Source: Ilyonectria destructans (taxonomy: Eukaryota; Ascomycota; Sordariomycetes; Hypocreales; Nectriaceae). Taken from it: a stretch of DNA of 64,000 bases. Under the pieces are notes generated by a model. It searched no databases. It saw nothing but the letters and a program-made list of their open reading frames with translations, and was not told the DNA's origin. This document shows, one piece after another, positions 11,214 through 22,887 of this stretch. Numbering within the stretch: the stretch's first letter is position 1; every line of letters starts with the position of its first letter. The position numbers and the translations under genes were made by a program. The stretch is from contig JAHEWK010000008.1 in the NCBI GenBank assembly GCA_020740775.1, forward strand, positions 1,488,001-1,552,000, given 5' to 3'.

Positions 11214-12869
11214 TTAATTGATGGGTTTCCACCAGCCCTCCCAATCTAGATTATGTAAAAGCAAGTCCAAGTCATCCTCGTCTAGACACACGCAGACATT
11301 CCAGTCCTCAATCCCCCAATACTGTCCCTTTCGTGGCAGTAGGATGACGGTTCCTTCCTGCATGTGGTCGTTGCACGGAAAGAAAAAGGACTTGTCGTCC
11401 TCAACATAAGGGATGTGAGGGGCATGGTTTGCACCGTAGTAGGTCCAGTCCTCAAAAGCAAGACTATCTGTGTGGCGTCTGAGTGCTCTTTCATAGGCAA
11501 TTCTCTCCTCGGTCACATCTTTCATCTCCTTGAGGGCCGTAAGGTGACGAAGATGATGGGCGGTGAACTCTTGCAGTGCAGCCCGCAGGAGTTGTGCTGC
11601 GAGAGCGAGGTCCTCAGGGCGCATTACCTGAGGGAGGCCGTCATGGGGGTCTTCGGAGGCTCGGATCAGTTCAGCAGCTGAACACGCAGCGACGGGGGTG
11701 ATGGTTGAGTTGCCGCAATATTGAGGGTCAACTCGTCGCGGGTTTCGGGTGTGCCGAGCTCCGGGTGCATAGTAGTTGACACGACCCAGGTCCCGAGGGC
11801 CAAATGTACCATTCTGAAAGCGAGTGCGCATGATGGCGACCCAGAAGAGAGCGAGAACACAGTCCTCGTACAGGGCCACGCCTCCAGTCTTTTCTGTAGT
11901 GATGACCTCCTGTACCATGCCATACAACTCCTGAACCGTGCGCGATTCGATCGTGAGGACTTGGCATCTCAGTCTCCTTCGGGGCGTTTGGCGTTCGAGA
12001 AGGCCGGAACTCCAATCATAGAAAGGGAATAAGTCCACCTCTACTTTGGAATCGATTGCGTCGGGGAGAGAACGGTGGTCAACTCGTTAAGAATTAGCAT
12101 ACGTTGTCTCCAAATAGGTGGATATCAACTCACCTCGGAACGATTTGCCGTCAGCGCCGTGCGTATTTCTCGTGAACTGAGTGAAGAAGTTTTGCAGAAA
12201 CTCCCCGTCGAAGATGACCTCACTGAAAGCAAACCCAAGGACGATAGCGCTGTCAACGAAACTGATCTTGACTGTAACAGGGGGGAACCAGTCCCCATGT
12301 TCAGGATCATCCTCCCAGACAAAGCGTTCCTTGCCAAAGCTCTTCATGGGCAGGCGATAGAAATTCCCACGAAATATGGCATCCTTTTCAGTCGGCTCCT
12401 GGATTTGGACTAAGCGAGCAAGTTCTCTTTGATCTAGGGCCTCTGGATATCTGAGCTTCAACTTGGTAGGATCCTGGTTGGATGGGCAAAAGCAGCCCCC
12501 AAGAAACGGCCAGTTCTGTAAGGTCTTGAAAAAAGCCTCGCCAACAAACTTGTGCACCTCTTGCAGCTGCATGCGAAGGAAGCTTTCGTGCTGAGTCCAG
12601 GGCAGCATCATGGCGATACGGATGTAGCGCCGTGGCGCACTCTGCTCCAATGGAGAGAGTTCCAGGGTGAGTCCAAGAATATCTGCAGCGCTGGTGCGTT
12701 TGGAGTCGAGGCCCGAGGGTTCGCGAAGGCGAGGGTCGACAGAAGTGGACGAAGATGGCTGGGGCACATGATTTCCACGTTCAATTTTATCGGAATCATC
12801 GCTGTCGATACTGATGACTTCAACGTGGTCGGGCACGATTGGGTCGGGTCTCCGAGTAGCTGGTGCCAT
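11214..12869 (-). CDS. BAHD / trichothecene 3-O-acetyltransferase-like protein, active-site motifs degenerate
   Basis: The 521-residue protein has the layout of the fungal transferase family (PF02458-type) that includes Tri101-like acetyltransferases. Family-like blocks are LTLELSPLEQSAPRRYIRIAM at the start, ALYEDCVLALFWVAIMRTRF in the middle, RVDPQYCGNSTITPVAAC, and a terminal GTVILLPRKG...NVCVCLDEDDLDLL block. The catalytic HxxxD(G) motif is replaced: the aligned segment reads FAFSEVIFDG, so Glu sits where the His should be. The DFGWG-type motif also cannot be found, the aligned region reading YYGANHAPHIPY. Exons are 12134-12869 and 11214-12043, with a 90-nt intron (GTGAGT donor). The protein is full length with no stops, so it may be a pseudoenzyme. 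It is adjacent to an MFS transporter. Confidence 0.75.
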
Positions 12870-13308
12870 GGCTGTGATGTTGGTGAGAGGAAGAGATGCG
12901 GATGGCGAGGAGGAAATAAACAGTTATGCAAGCCAACTGGCTGAGGGTGATTATGTTAGATCCCCGGGGAAGGAAGGCAAACGACAGGTGCGAGTCACTC
13001 CTCGAAACAACAAGCTCGACTTCCCGTTGATGATTCAAGGCAACAAACACCAAAGCGCGTTTTGTGGACCGACGTCGACGCGGTTAACTGCAGCGAACAA
13101 TCAAATAAAATACAATGGCTTTTGTTCATGCTTATTGTTGTTTGTTCGTACAGATAGATTTTATTCCGTCTACCCTTTCCCGCTGGTTTGTCCAAATCCA
13201 TCTACGACTCCGCTGGAAATGATGTTCTTGTTCACAACTCTACAATGCCCCTGCAACGGCAATCTAGTGTATCCCTAGCCAAACAAAAATGAAATTTGGT
13301 GGAAAAGC
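12870..13308. other. Intergenic region between two minus-strand genes
   Basis: This 439-bp stretch is the promoter side of the acyltransferase-like gene and the 3' flank of the MFS gene. I see no gene. Confidence 0.6.
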
Positions 13309-15067
13309 TCAACGCCTCTCAAGAGTGGAATGCAGGGTGTGCTGCCTCATGAACGAGACGCAAATGAGGGCAGCGACGGAAATGCAAAGAAGGGTGACCC
13401 AAACACCCCGGAACGCCGCCATGAACGATGAAATTACACCGTCGTACCAGCCGTCGGGGAGGTGCTTTAGCTCGTCAAGGTCATCTCGGATTCGGCCAAT
13501 CTCCTCGGCAGCGTTGGGCTCATCGCCGAACCTCTCCCACAGCTGGGCTTTGAGGATGTTCTGGTACACAGCAGACCCGATGGTAATGCCCACGGTACCG
13601 CCAAGGCTTCGGGCGAGATCTATAAGTTGTTAGAACATAGTGCCATATGCGAGAAGCCTGCAAGTACTTACAAGTAGCAGATGTGATGACAGCTTGCTGC
13701 GAGTGATCAACAGCGGCAATGCAAGCCAGTAGCGTCGTCGTGAGCATAGCTCCGTAGCCACTTCCCACGAAGAAGAATGCCGTCGAAGGCAACCAGATCG
13801 GACTGTGTTCGTTCTGTGCCGTAAACAGAGCGACACCGATCACTAATATCAACAAGCTAGAGATGCCTAGTTTCACGTATCTTCCTGTCTTTGTCATGAT
13901 GAAGCCCGCAGACATAGAGCCGACCGAGACACCAATCGGGGACGGCAGGAGTTGCACTCCTGCCTTGGTAGCGCTGCTACCGAGGACTTGGAGATAGAGA
14001 GGCACGTAAAAGAGACCTGCCATGACAACCATGGTGCAGAGGAGGTTGCAGAGGCAGGCGGCTAAGACTGTGTGATCAAGGAGCAAGCGGACCGGGATGA
14101 TGGGTTGTCGGACTCTGTTCTCCCAGAAGAAAAAGGCAGCAAATATGACCACAGACAGAGGGATCGTCGTGAGCGGGAGGGGGTGCGTCCAAGGAACCAA
14201 GTTGCCGCCGGAGTTCAGACCCAGCAGCAGCAACACGAGGAACGAAGAGGTCAAGAAAACGCCGAGAAAGTCGATGCGGGAGAGGAACGACTTGTCCGAC
14301 TGCTTCGGAGGCACCTTGACCAGGAACGCAACGGCGACGGCAGAGAGAAGCACGGGCGGGACCTGGATGAGGAACGCCAGCCTCCAGCCCATTTTGGTGT
14401 GGTCGTTGACCAGTCCGCCAAAGACACCACCCAGCATCGCCCCGGAACCGTAGCAGATGTTGCCGATGCCCTGGGCAATGCCTCTCTTGCGCAGAGGAAT
14501 CAAGTCGGAGCCCAGGAAGGTCGAGATGCTCATGAGACCGCCGCCTCCGATGCCGGCGACGACGCGGCCGAGGATCATGACGTACTGGTCCTGGGCCAGG
14601 CCGCAGATGAGGTTGCCGGCGGCGAAGAAGATGTTGCTGAAGACGAGGCCCGGTCCGCGTCCGAAGATGTCCGTCAGGCGGCCGGAAATGGGCTGGCACG
14701 CGGCATTGGAGATGAGGTAGGCGGTGGCGAGCCACGAGAGCAGGCTGAGGGAGTGGAACTCGCTCGAGATGGGCGCCGAGAGCGTCGCGATGATGGTGGA
14801 GTCGATGGCGCCCAAGAAGACGCCAAAGTACGCGGTGCCCATGATGAGCGCCAGCCGCGTGAACGACACCTCCTCGGCAACAATTGTCGTCTCCTCATGA
14901 TGTTGCTCGCCTGCGACGCCATTGACAGCGGGGGAGTCCGTGGCGGGTTGCTGGTGTCCATTGGAGGCGGTTGACTTGAGCAAGGGCGTGCGTTCGTCGC
15001 TCTCTACGTGCTGCTGTTGTTCCTCATCGTCGCGCTGAGGCGTACTTCCGCTCCCGTTCTCACGCAT
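13309..15067 (-). CDS. MFS transporter, DHA2 type (Vba/Fnx1-like)
   Basis: This is a major-facilitator proton antiporter of 568 residues, predicted to have 14 TM segments. Diagnostic motifs are DSTIIATLSAPISSEFH in TM1, the motif-A-like loop GRLTDIFGRGPGLVF, GRVVAGIGGGGLMSIS (motif B) and GNICYGSGAMLGGVFGG (motif C of antiporters). The hydrophilic N terminus carries DERTPLL at residues 24-30, a dileucine vacuolar-sorting signal, which fits the vacuolar basic amino-acid/multidrug group. Exons are 13672-15067 and 13309-13619, with a 52-nt intron that joins TSAT to YLARSLGGTVG. It neighbours the acyltransferase-like gene in the same orientation. Substrate and membrane cannot be read with certainty. 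Confidence 0.9.
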
Positions 15068-15971
15068 GGCTGGCCAGAACGTATGGAGGAGTGCAGTGTA
15101 TTGGGAGATGTAACATGCAAGTAAAAGGGCTGTTGTCGGCCAGGGACGGCTTGAGTACCGCCTGTTCTTATTAATGGGTCACGGCGAGCACCGGATTCGG
15201 AATGTTGACAAAAGGCGCAGGGCGCGGCATCGGCGATATTGCATGCACGAAATGTGAAATGCCATTGTCTAGGATTGGTACTGTGCATACATAAGGTACA
15301 TATGCATTCGAGCTATTGATTAGATAACCGCGTGGGGGACCATATGACGCAATTCATTCGTCGAGCTTGCGCTGCGGCTGACGATGGCGTCCAGGCTGAT
15401 GTAAGATGAAAAAAATGGCGGAGAATCAAACTCTCCAACTGCCCTAGCCTGTAAAATGATGATCTATGGCGGTGAGTGGGCTTTTCTTTCCTCTGGTTGC
15501 TTCGATCATGCTGCAATTGGCACCAACACTCGATAGGAAGGGAGTAGGTTCTGGTTTGTCTTCATCCACGTCAGCGTCAGCAATCGACTCGAGATAAACT
15601 AACCACAACCTCACCCAACCTCTCACGTATCACAAGACCTCATGTCAATCATAAAAAATCATTCATTTCTATCCATGCTTATAGTTCTCGTGCTTCGGAA
15701 AGAACTCTAGTCCTTTACCAAATTGCCGTCTTTCTATCATCCAATAGTTGGCCTGACTGCTGAGAGCCATTGCCCTCTTCAAGATGTCCTTTCCCTTGGG
15801 TTTCTGGATACCCGATACAAACTGTTGCGCCTATAGAATTCGAGAATAAGCCAACGCTATGCACTTTCATATCTCTCTCCGTTTATCCATCCGATCTTCT
15901 TCCGTTTTCCATTTAATAACAAACGATAAAACCGGTTCCCGATAGCCACTGGTCATGTCAGGTACCGTTTC
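15068..15971. other. Intergenic region, no gene recognised
   Basis: About 0.9 kb between the MFS start and the aldolase stop. The DNA is AT-rich around 15640-15960. Only short frames without family features are present. Confidence 0.6.
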
Positions 15972-16967
15972 TCATAGAGTCTTCTCAATCTCCATAATCT
16001 CACGAACGCCCTCCTCAATGGCATCGGCCTGCTCCTGAGAGAGGCGCTTGAGGGGTCGGCGAGGGTATCCACCGTAGCCGTAGTAGCTCTGGATAGCAGA
16101 CTTGGTGCCAGCAATGGCAGCCTTGGTCAACACCCAGTCGCCCTTGGAGAGCTTCTTCTGGAGCGCTTGCGCCTCATCCTTCTTGCCGTTGGAGTACAGG
16201 TTCCAAACTCGGACGCAGGCCTTGGGCATGACGTTGGCACCGCCAGCAATGATGCCGCTGCCACCGCTGACGAGAGTCTGGAGAGTAAAGTCGGCGATGC
16301 CGCCAAAGGCCATGTATCCGGAGCCCTCCTGGAAGGGAGTCTTGGCATCGGTAGCGAGGGCCACTCGAGTGAGTTTGCCAGTGCTTCCGCAGGTGAACTT
16401 GGTGCCGATGATGTTGGGGTGCTGGGCGAGCTTGACCAGGAGGTCGCTGTCCATGTCGAGACCGGCGACGGCACCAGGGTAGTTGTACAAGATGATGGGC
16501 AGAGGGCTGCCATCGGCCAAGGAGATGAAGTAGTTGTAGACCGACTCCTCGTCCATCTGGGCCTTGTAGTAGGACGGGGGGAGGACCAGGGTGTAGTCAG
16601 CACCGGCCTCCTTGGCGAGCTTGCTCAGCTCAATTGTGCCCTTGACGCTTCCCTCAGTGGCACCGAGAATAATGGGAAGAGACGGGAAGCCGGCCTCGTC
16701 GAGGGCCTCGCGGGTGGCCTTGGTGACGGCAAGCTTCTCCTCTCGGGTGCAGTGGACGGCCTCACCGTTGGAGCCCATGGTCACGAGACCAGCCAGGCCG
16801 GCGCGGGCCAGCCGCTCGGCATGCTTCTTGATGATGGGGATGTCGAGTTCCTCTGTCTCGGGATCGAAGAAGGTCATGGTAGGGGCATAGATTCCGACGG
16901 GGAGCGGCCGGCGACCGGCTACGTTGGGAGATCCATTGGAGGAGCCGTTGTTGGTGGTGGAAGGCAT
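15972..16967 (-). CDS. DapA-family aldolase (dihydrodipicolinate synthase / 2-keto-3-deoxy sugar-acid aldolase)
   Basis: This is a class I (Schiff-base) TIM-barrel lyase of 331 residues. It shows GLVTMGSNGEAVHCTREEK near residue 60, the catalytic tyrosine motif YNYPG at 161-165 and the lysine of GTKFTCGS at 190. Fungi make lysine by the aminoadipate route, so a true dihydrodipicolinate synthase role is unlikely. Fungal members work on 4-hydroxy-2-oxoglutarate or on 2-keto-3-deoxy sugar acids, as in D-galacturonate breakdown (LGA1/GaaC). I chose the ATG at 16967 (MPSTTNNGSSNG); the frame stays open upstream but has no ATG. The gene is divergent from a Gfo/Idh/MocA oxidoreductase 2.5 kb away. 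Confidence 0.85.
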   Translation of the reverse strand: MPSTTNNGSSNGSPNVAGRRPLPVGIYAPTMTFFDPETEELDIPIIKKHAERLARAGLAGLVTMGSNGEAVHCTREEKLAVTKATREALDEAGFPSLPIILGATEGSVKGTIELSKLAKEAGADYTLVLPPSYYKAQMDEESVYNYFISLADGSPLPIILYNYPGAVAGLDMDSDLLVKLAQHPNIIGTKFTCGSTGKLTRVALATDAKTPFQEGSGYMAFGGIADFTLQTLVSGGSGIIAGGANVMPKACVRVWNLYSNGKKDEAQALQKKLSKGDWVLTKAAIAGTKSAIQSYYGYGGYPRRPLKRLSQEQADAIEEGVREIMEIEKTL

Positions 16968-19477
16968 GTTGGGCGTGAGGGGGCGTGGACTAAAGGGGGC
17001 TGTGTGGGGATTGGATGAAGAACCGGGCAAGATGGAGAGGAACTGAGCACACGGAGACAAAGAAGCCAAGGATGATGGAGAATTGGAGAAGGGACTTGAG
17101 GGACTTTAATAGAACCCAGGGGGCAATGGCAGTTGAAAAGTGCTTCTTCGTCAAGCTAACGGATTGGGTGGGCGTGAGGCTAAAGTTGGGGGTGGGTTCG
17201 GCTCCGGAAGTCAAGTGCAACACAGGTCGAGTGGGCATTGGCCCGATTCCCCCCAAGGATCCGGCATTTGTATGGAGTAGGCAATGCAGGCAGCTGAGAA
17301 ACCACCGGCCGAAGAAGGTCTTGTGATTGCCAGACTGCGGGAGACCGGGAAGGGAAGCACGCCGGACCGCAGTTTGCCTGGCGTCGGGGTAAAGATGCCG
17401 GCGACTCGGTGTAAGTCGTTTATTAGCAGGACGCTTGCCAGAGATATTCCCACCGCGACAAACCTCACACCTAGAGACTCGCAATGGATACACGAGAACG
17501 AAGAAAACGAGCACCTCGGAAACAACCTGCCGGAGGAGTTGATACCCGGACCGGGTGTTGGCGCAGGAGAACTTGATGAGTTGGAGGTTGCAGGGTCACC
17601 CACGCCGCTGGGCGTCGGATGCGGGGGGTAATATGGCAAGAGATCGGCATCTGTGCTCGCAGATGCCGCATCTTCGATAGCCAGACGGGAACACTGGTGG
17701 GCGGCAGGGTGTGGCAGTCACTTGGAGGCCAGGGATCCATGAGGCCAAGCACCAAACCTTCTGGATTCGGGGCAGCTGGGGCCACCTCGGCTGGCTCAAC
17801 TTGGAAAGATCCGGGATGGACGTAGATGAGCGGCATGGTGAGGGCGTGGATTCACCTAGAAACCATAGCCTATAACTAATTAACGCGTGAGAAAGCTGCC
17901 AGAGATCTTCGCGTAATGTCGTGCAGAGATCCTCCGTCTTAGTCCCCCCATCACCAATTGCGGCGAGGATGGACGGGCTGTGGGAGCATTGCCAAGAAAA
18001 GGCTTCTGCGGTTGCGAGAATTTGGACATGCAGCAGGCAGCGCTATCTCACGCCTCGACGTGCACATGCACTCAAACGCCTGGTGCCGAGCCCGGGGCGA
18101 ACATTTCGAGATTCGTTCCTCGAGTTCGGGGGCTGGCCGTGATGGGAAAGATGGAAGACGGACGGGTGGCGTGCAACGTTGGGTGGACGGTGGCCGAGTG
18201 TCGGGGGCGGCTACCCCCAAAGTTGTTCCACCAGTGGCAAGTCGGCAACGTTTTACTGTGTAACGGTTCCGGACACGGCCAGGAATCACGACACCAGACG
18301 TAAAAAATAGATTCAGCCTGTTTACTCGGCGATTGGGCCAAGTTGCTGAGCATGACAAATCCCAAGACTGGTTACAAGGCCGCGGTTTGGAGCACCAAGG
18401 CTATCATGGCACCGTAGGACCCCAAGTTACGGCCTGCGGCACACTGTACCGCGCGGAATACGTCTCGCGCCATTGGTGGCCGGAGTCGCTCAGAATATGC
18501 GGGGTGGCGCGCGTGGGGGTGGGGGAGGGGCAACACAGTGGGCACAACGGGACTGTGCTTTTTCAGTGCAACCGGAGCACTCGCACTCCCTGCGAATCCC
18601 TCTGACGACATTGGGATGACATGAGCATTGGGGGTGGCACTGTGGCTGTTGCGCCTCGCTCCGCGGGGTCGCTGTCTGCCAGTCTTGCTCGGAAGCGCAA
18701 GTCGAGGCGCGCGACTGGACGGTCGACATTTATCATTCCCGTCCGTAACCGGGTTTCCAGATGCGATGCAAAGCCTTCGGGAATCTTCTCCGGTCGAATG
18801 ACGATGATGTACAATTCATGTATGTAGATGCAGACACTTTACGAACAATGGTATTTTTAATTGCCCGTCCACGGCCCTCACAGCAACCCCAACACCGCAA
18901 CACCAGGGTCCCTTACTAGGATGCCATCCCACGACTCCTCCCCCGCATAGTGCTACGGCTCCGACTATTCCTCCACAGCAATAAAACATGTCCCGTCTGA
19001 GGAACTCCACCGCACATGGGCGCATCAACAGCAGATGCAGCGTCAAACACGGCCATGAGAAGCCGTCCTCGCGCCAGCGCCGGCCTCGGATTGGAGGGAA
19101 ATGCCCCCCCGCCAAATCCCTCCAATTGCTGCCCCGCATTCTCGGCCAGAACCCCGAAGCTGCCATGAGCTCTCGCAAGCTGGACGCCGTGGAAAACAAT
19201 ATATTCGCCAGATGCCAACTCCGAGATGAGCCGTGAAGCATCGGTCCGCACTCTCCTGTTCGACGCCACTTGCTTTCTTTTTTCTTCACCTCCAGCTGTT
19301 CCCTGCTGAGCCTTCTGTGCCTCCGGACTCTTAGCCTGACCATAGAGCTGTTACTCCTCCACCAAACTTCACTTGCTGCAGCCGGTTCCCCTCCCCCACC
19401 TGCTCCCGCTGCTCTTCTCCTCGCATTCACATTCACAAACCTCTCTCCCAATTGAGATCCTGTGATCAAAATCTATC
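16968..19477. other. Long shared upstream region between divergent genes
   Basis: This 2.5-kb region separates the aldolase (minus) from the oxidoreductase (plus) and contains the promoters of both. It has a G-rich run at about 18520-18533. CT-rich DNA at about 19270-19460 directly precedes the oxidoreductase ATG and is typical of fungal 5' UTRs. Open frames up to about 217 codons overlap on both strands and show no domain. Confidence 0.6.
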
Positions 19478-20893
19478 ATGGAGCCTCTCAATGTGTTGAT
19501 GGTAAGCTCCAAACCCTCCCAATTTCGCGGCTCAGCCAGACTAACATGACATCCTCTACAGGTCGGTACCGGCGAGTACACCACCGGCTGGGTTGGCACC
19601 GGTGCCTCTGGCTCCGACAAGAAGGTCGGCGTCGTCGGCCTCAGCTTGTTTGACCTGCGCCGTCGCGAGAAGGTCAACAAGCTGAGCATGGTCGGCGTCA
19701 ACGGAAAGAAGTTCCCCGCCATTCGTAAGTCTCCCTGCAGTCATCCCTCCCCCTGCCCGCCGTGGCCATGATCGCCGTCATGATGCTGTCCAGAATGACC
19801 CCGCTAACCATGACAACCCACGCAAACAGGCGAGCACCTCCACAAGAACATCAGCCAGGCCTACAACAACCTCGATACCTCTTTCGAGTCATTCCCTGGC
19901 AACGACCAGGTCGAGCCAGATGCCTACAAGACGGCCATCGACGCCCTCAAGGCGGGCGACGCCATTACCATCTTCACCCCAGACCCTACCCATTACCCCA
20001 TCGCCCGCTACGCCATTGAGCGCGGCATCCACGTCATGATCACCAAGCCCGCCGTCAAGGTCCTCGCCCAGCACCAGGAGCTGGTCGAGCTCGCCGACAA
20101 GCACGGCGTCTACGTCTACATCGAGCACCACAAGCGCTTCGACCCCGCCTACAACGACGCCCGCTACAAGGCGCAGAACCTCGGCGACTTCAACTACTTC
20201 TACAGCTACATGTCGCAGCCCAAGTCGCAGCTCGAGACCTTCAAGGCCTGGGCCGGCAAGGACTCGGACATCTCCTACTACCTCAACAGCCACCACATCG
20301 ACATCTGCGACTCCATGGTCAAGAGCCGCGGCTACGTGCCCCTCCGCGTCACTGCCTCCTCCTCTAAGGGTGTCGCCGTCGACCTCGGCTGCGACCCGGC
20401 CACCGAGGACACCATCTCCCTGCTCGTCACCTGGGGCAAGACGGACGACGCCAGCAAGCGCGCCGTCGGCGTCTACACTGCGTCGTGGACCGCGCCCCAG
20501 CGCGCCGGCGTCCACTCCAACCAGTACTTCCACTACCTGGCCGCCAACGGCGAGATCCGCATCGACCAGGCCAAGCGCGGCTACGACGTTGCCGACGACT
20601 CGGTTGGCCAGCTCGCCTGGTACAACCCCTTCTACATGCGCTACGCCCCCGACGAGGACGGCAACTTTGCCGGCCAGACCGGCTACGGTTACATCTCCAT
20701 GGAGAAGTTCGTTGACGGGTGCCGCTCCGTCAACTCGGGCAAGGCCACGCCCGCCGACCTGGACAAAAAGGAGCTCCCCACTCTAAAGAACACAATTGCC
20801 ACCACGGCTATCCTGGAAGCCGGACGACGGAGTATCGACGAGGGCCGGGAGGTCAAGATTGTGATTAAGGATGACAAGTGGTCGCTCGAGTAA
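19478..20893 (+). CDS. Gfo/Idh/MocA-family NAD(P)-dependent oxidoreductase
   Basis: The 416-residue enzyme opens with a Rossmann fold: [17 protein letters not shown], then [20 protein letters not shown]. It continues with [32 protein letters not shown], where the TKP sits at the EKP position that contributes catalytic lysine in this family. C-terminal motifs include [16 protein letters not shown] and [14 protein letters not shown]. Fungal proteins of this type are often annotated as D-galacturonate reductase-like, an assignment I cannot test here. Exons are 19478-19501 (24 nt), 19562-19724 and 19830-20893. The tiny first exon encodes MEPLNVLM and its splice completes the GxGxxG region, so the start is well supported. 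It is divergent from a DapA-family aldolase. Confidence 0.88.
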
Positions 20894-21228
20894 GCGGGCG
20901 ACTTTTGAGATGAAATAGCAATAAGTCAGTAGCGGTGCTTTTTCTGGGTTGTTTTTTTGGATAAAGGAACAAAAGTCTCATAATGACCGAATTATCATGG
21001 CTCCAAGGTGTGTAGTTGTGAAGTAAGATCAGTGCACTTGTGTCGCAGCTTGAATGTCTAGATGTGGATCCATACCTCTCTGTGCGAAGACTCGTCGATG
21101 ACGTCCACCAAAATCCACAACTCAGCTTCTCCAACTAAATATCTTACCTGGTCACTCACTCACCACCCACTTTGCTAACTGCTTGTCCGCCTCTCTTCAA
21201 TCCCTTCTTGCGACCTCATCACCTGACC
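20894..21228. other. Intergenic region
   Basis: This is the 3' flank of the oxidoreductase and promoter of RIT1. A T-rich run near 20940-20960 could lie at the polyadenylation region. No gene is seen. Confidence 0.6.
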
Positions 21229-22751
21229 ATGCCGGACCCTCACTTCTCCGACCTTATCCTCCCGCAAAACGAGCAACCGTCCATGTCACAGTTGCTCGCC
21301 TCACTGAAGCGCACAACCCTCTCCATACACAACCGCCTCACCAGCATCCGCGACGATGCTGCCTTCGTCGCACACGTGGCCGCTGCGTATGGTCCTCGGC
21401 CTCTCGTCGCCAACGAGCGCTGCGGAAGCTGGTACATCCCGCCGGCAGACAAAGCGGCGGGGGCGTACTTTAAGAGCACCGATGGGCATGAGCGCGCGTG
21501 GAAGTTTAGCACTAGGAGGCTGAATTTGCACTTGATTGAGATGGTGGAGAATAATGATGGGTATGTTCAGTGAGGAGGGGAAAGATTGTTTCCTGGTTGA
21601 GGCTACAGCCGGGAGTGTTGTGGTGCGATGCTTCAATAGCTGACTATAATTATAGCATCATCGTTGTAGACTCTACCCGCCGCGGCAAACGTAAGTATTT
21701 CCTCAGTCGATCGTGCTGTATAATCATCAGCTAAAATTCCCCAGGCATGCCCGACGCTCTCTCCACGACTCTTCCCGTCTGGTGCACCGTTCTTAACCTC
21801 GCCCTCCTCCCCTCACATCCCGCTTCCCCAATCCTGCACCTCCCGCCCTCCTTACCTGCATCCACGCATGCTCAGATCACGGCCCTCCTCCCTCAATTCC
21901 TCGCCTCTCTACAAGCCCTCAATCTTGATCTCCCGTCCTGTCTCACCAAGCCCCTGCGTCCTGTCTGGGTCACACCGGACTCGTCCCTTCCTGAGCCTAA
22001 CGCCACTGGTGCGTCCATCTTTGATGACTACCGCCCTGTCATCTGCTGCACGGCTAGTCGGCGTGTTGTAGGGAGCGAGATGGACGAGGCTGGCTACGTC
22101 CAGGGTGCGGGAGACGACACGGAGAACTGGGCATATGGCCTTACACCAACCGTGTTCTGGGAGCATCTCGAAGATCTCCTCGCCGCCTCTGAGGCAGACC
22201 TTCCTGACCTCATCGCCCAACTCGTTAGCGACCAGGAGGCTGGTAAAAAGGATGAGGGACCACGAAAGGAACTCACCCGCCACATTTCAGTGTGTCCCCT
22301 ACCCCTAACCGCGGACCCAGGGACACCGACCGAGTGTCGCATCGCCCTTACCCCCGACACGACCTCCAAGGAATCGTGGATCAAGTCACCGACATATATG
22401 CAGATTGGTCTCGGGAAGAGCAAGTTGGCGAGTAGGAATATGCGCCCTGCCCTTCCCGAGATCTGCGCCTTCGCAGCCAAGTTCCTAGCTCAGACACCCG
22501 AGGACTCCCAACGGCGGATCGTCATTGCATGTGAGTCGGGAAAAGATTTGTCCGTTGGGACAGCCCTGGCTATTTCCTGCTACCTTTTCGACGAGAAGGG
22601 CAACTTTCGCCAACCGGAGACAGATACGTCCTTCACAAAGACTCTCGTCAAGTCCAGGCTGGGTTCCATCATGACTGCACACCCAGAGGCAAACCCCAGT
22701 CGATCTACGTTGCAGAGCGTCAATAGTTTTTTAATGGACTGGCGAAGGTGA
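21229..22751 (+). CDS. RIT1: Initiator tRNA 2'-O-ribosyl phosphate transferase (Rit1)
   Basis: Rit1 adds a phosphoribosyl group to A64 of initiator tRNA-Met so that it is kept out of elongation. The 457-residue protein has the family blocks VANERCGSWYIPP and KSTDGHERAWKFSTRRLNLHL near the N terminus. IIVVDSTRRGKRMPDALSTTLPVWCTVLN forms the core, and a C-terminal DUSP-like part contains RIVIACESGKDLSVGTALAISCYLF. Exons are 21229-21560, 21656-21690 (35 nt) and 21745-22751. The introns of 95 and 54 nt restore DGIIVVDSTRRGKRMPD. The ATG at 21229 is the first in frame. Confidence 0.93.
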
Positions 22752-22887
22752 AGAAGGGCCTGTCATTGCGTCTTCATTTTTATCTCTATCCGTGCCTTGC
22801 AGGGAGGCGCTATAAAACTACCAAAATCCTGCCTCCGCTCTTGAGGACAGGGTGTCGTGAAATGCAGCATGCATCTTATCTATGTAT

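Noticed and set aside
14072..14974. 300-codon plus-strand open frame opposite the MFS transporter
   Set aside because: It is the antisense shadow of a well-supported membrane protein gene and is rich in Glu/Gln/Arg, as expected for the complement of hydrophobic codons.
16167..17018. 283-codon plus-strand frame opposite the aldolase
   Set aside because: It is antisense to a gene with clear catalytic motifs and shows no family features of its own.
16968..17069. N-terminal extension of the aldolase upstream of the chosen ATG
   Set aside because: The frame is open but contains no ATG. The first ATG is at 16967, close before the conserved region.
17211..18605. Several overlapping frames of 80-142 codons
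   Set aside because: No domain, and both strands are equally open. They lie in the promoter region of two divergent genes.
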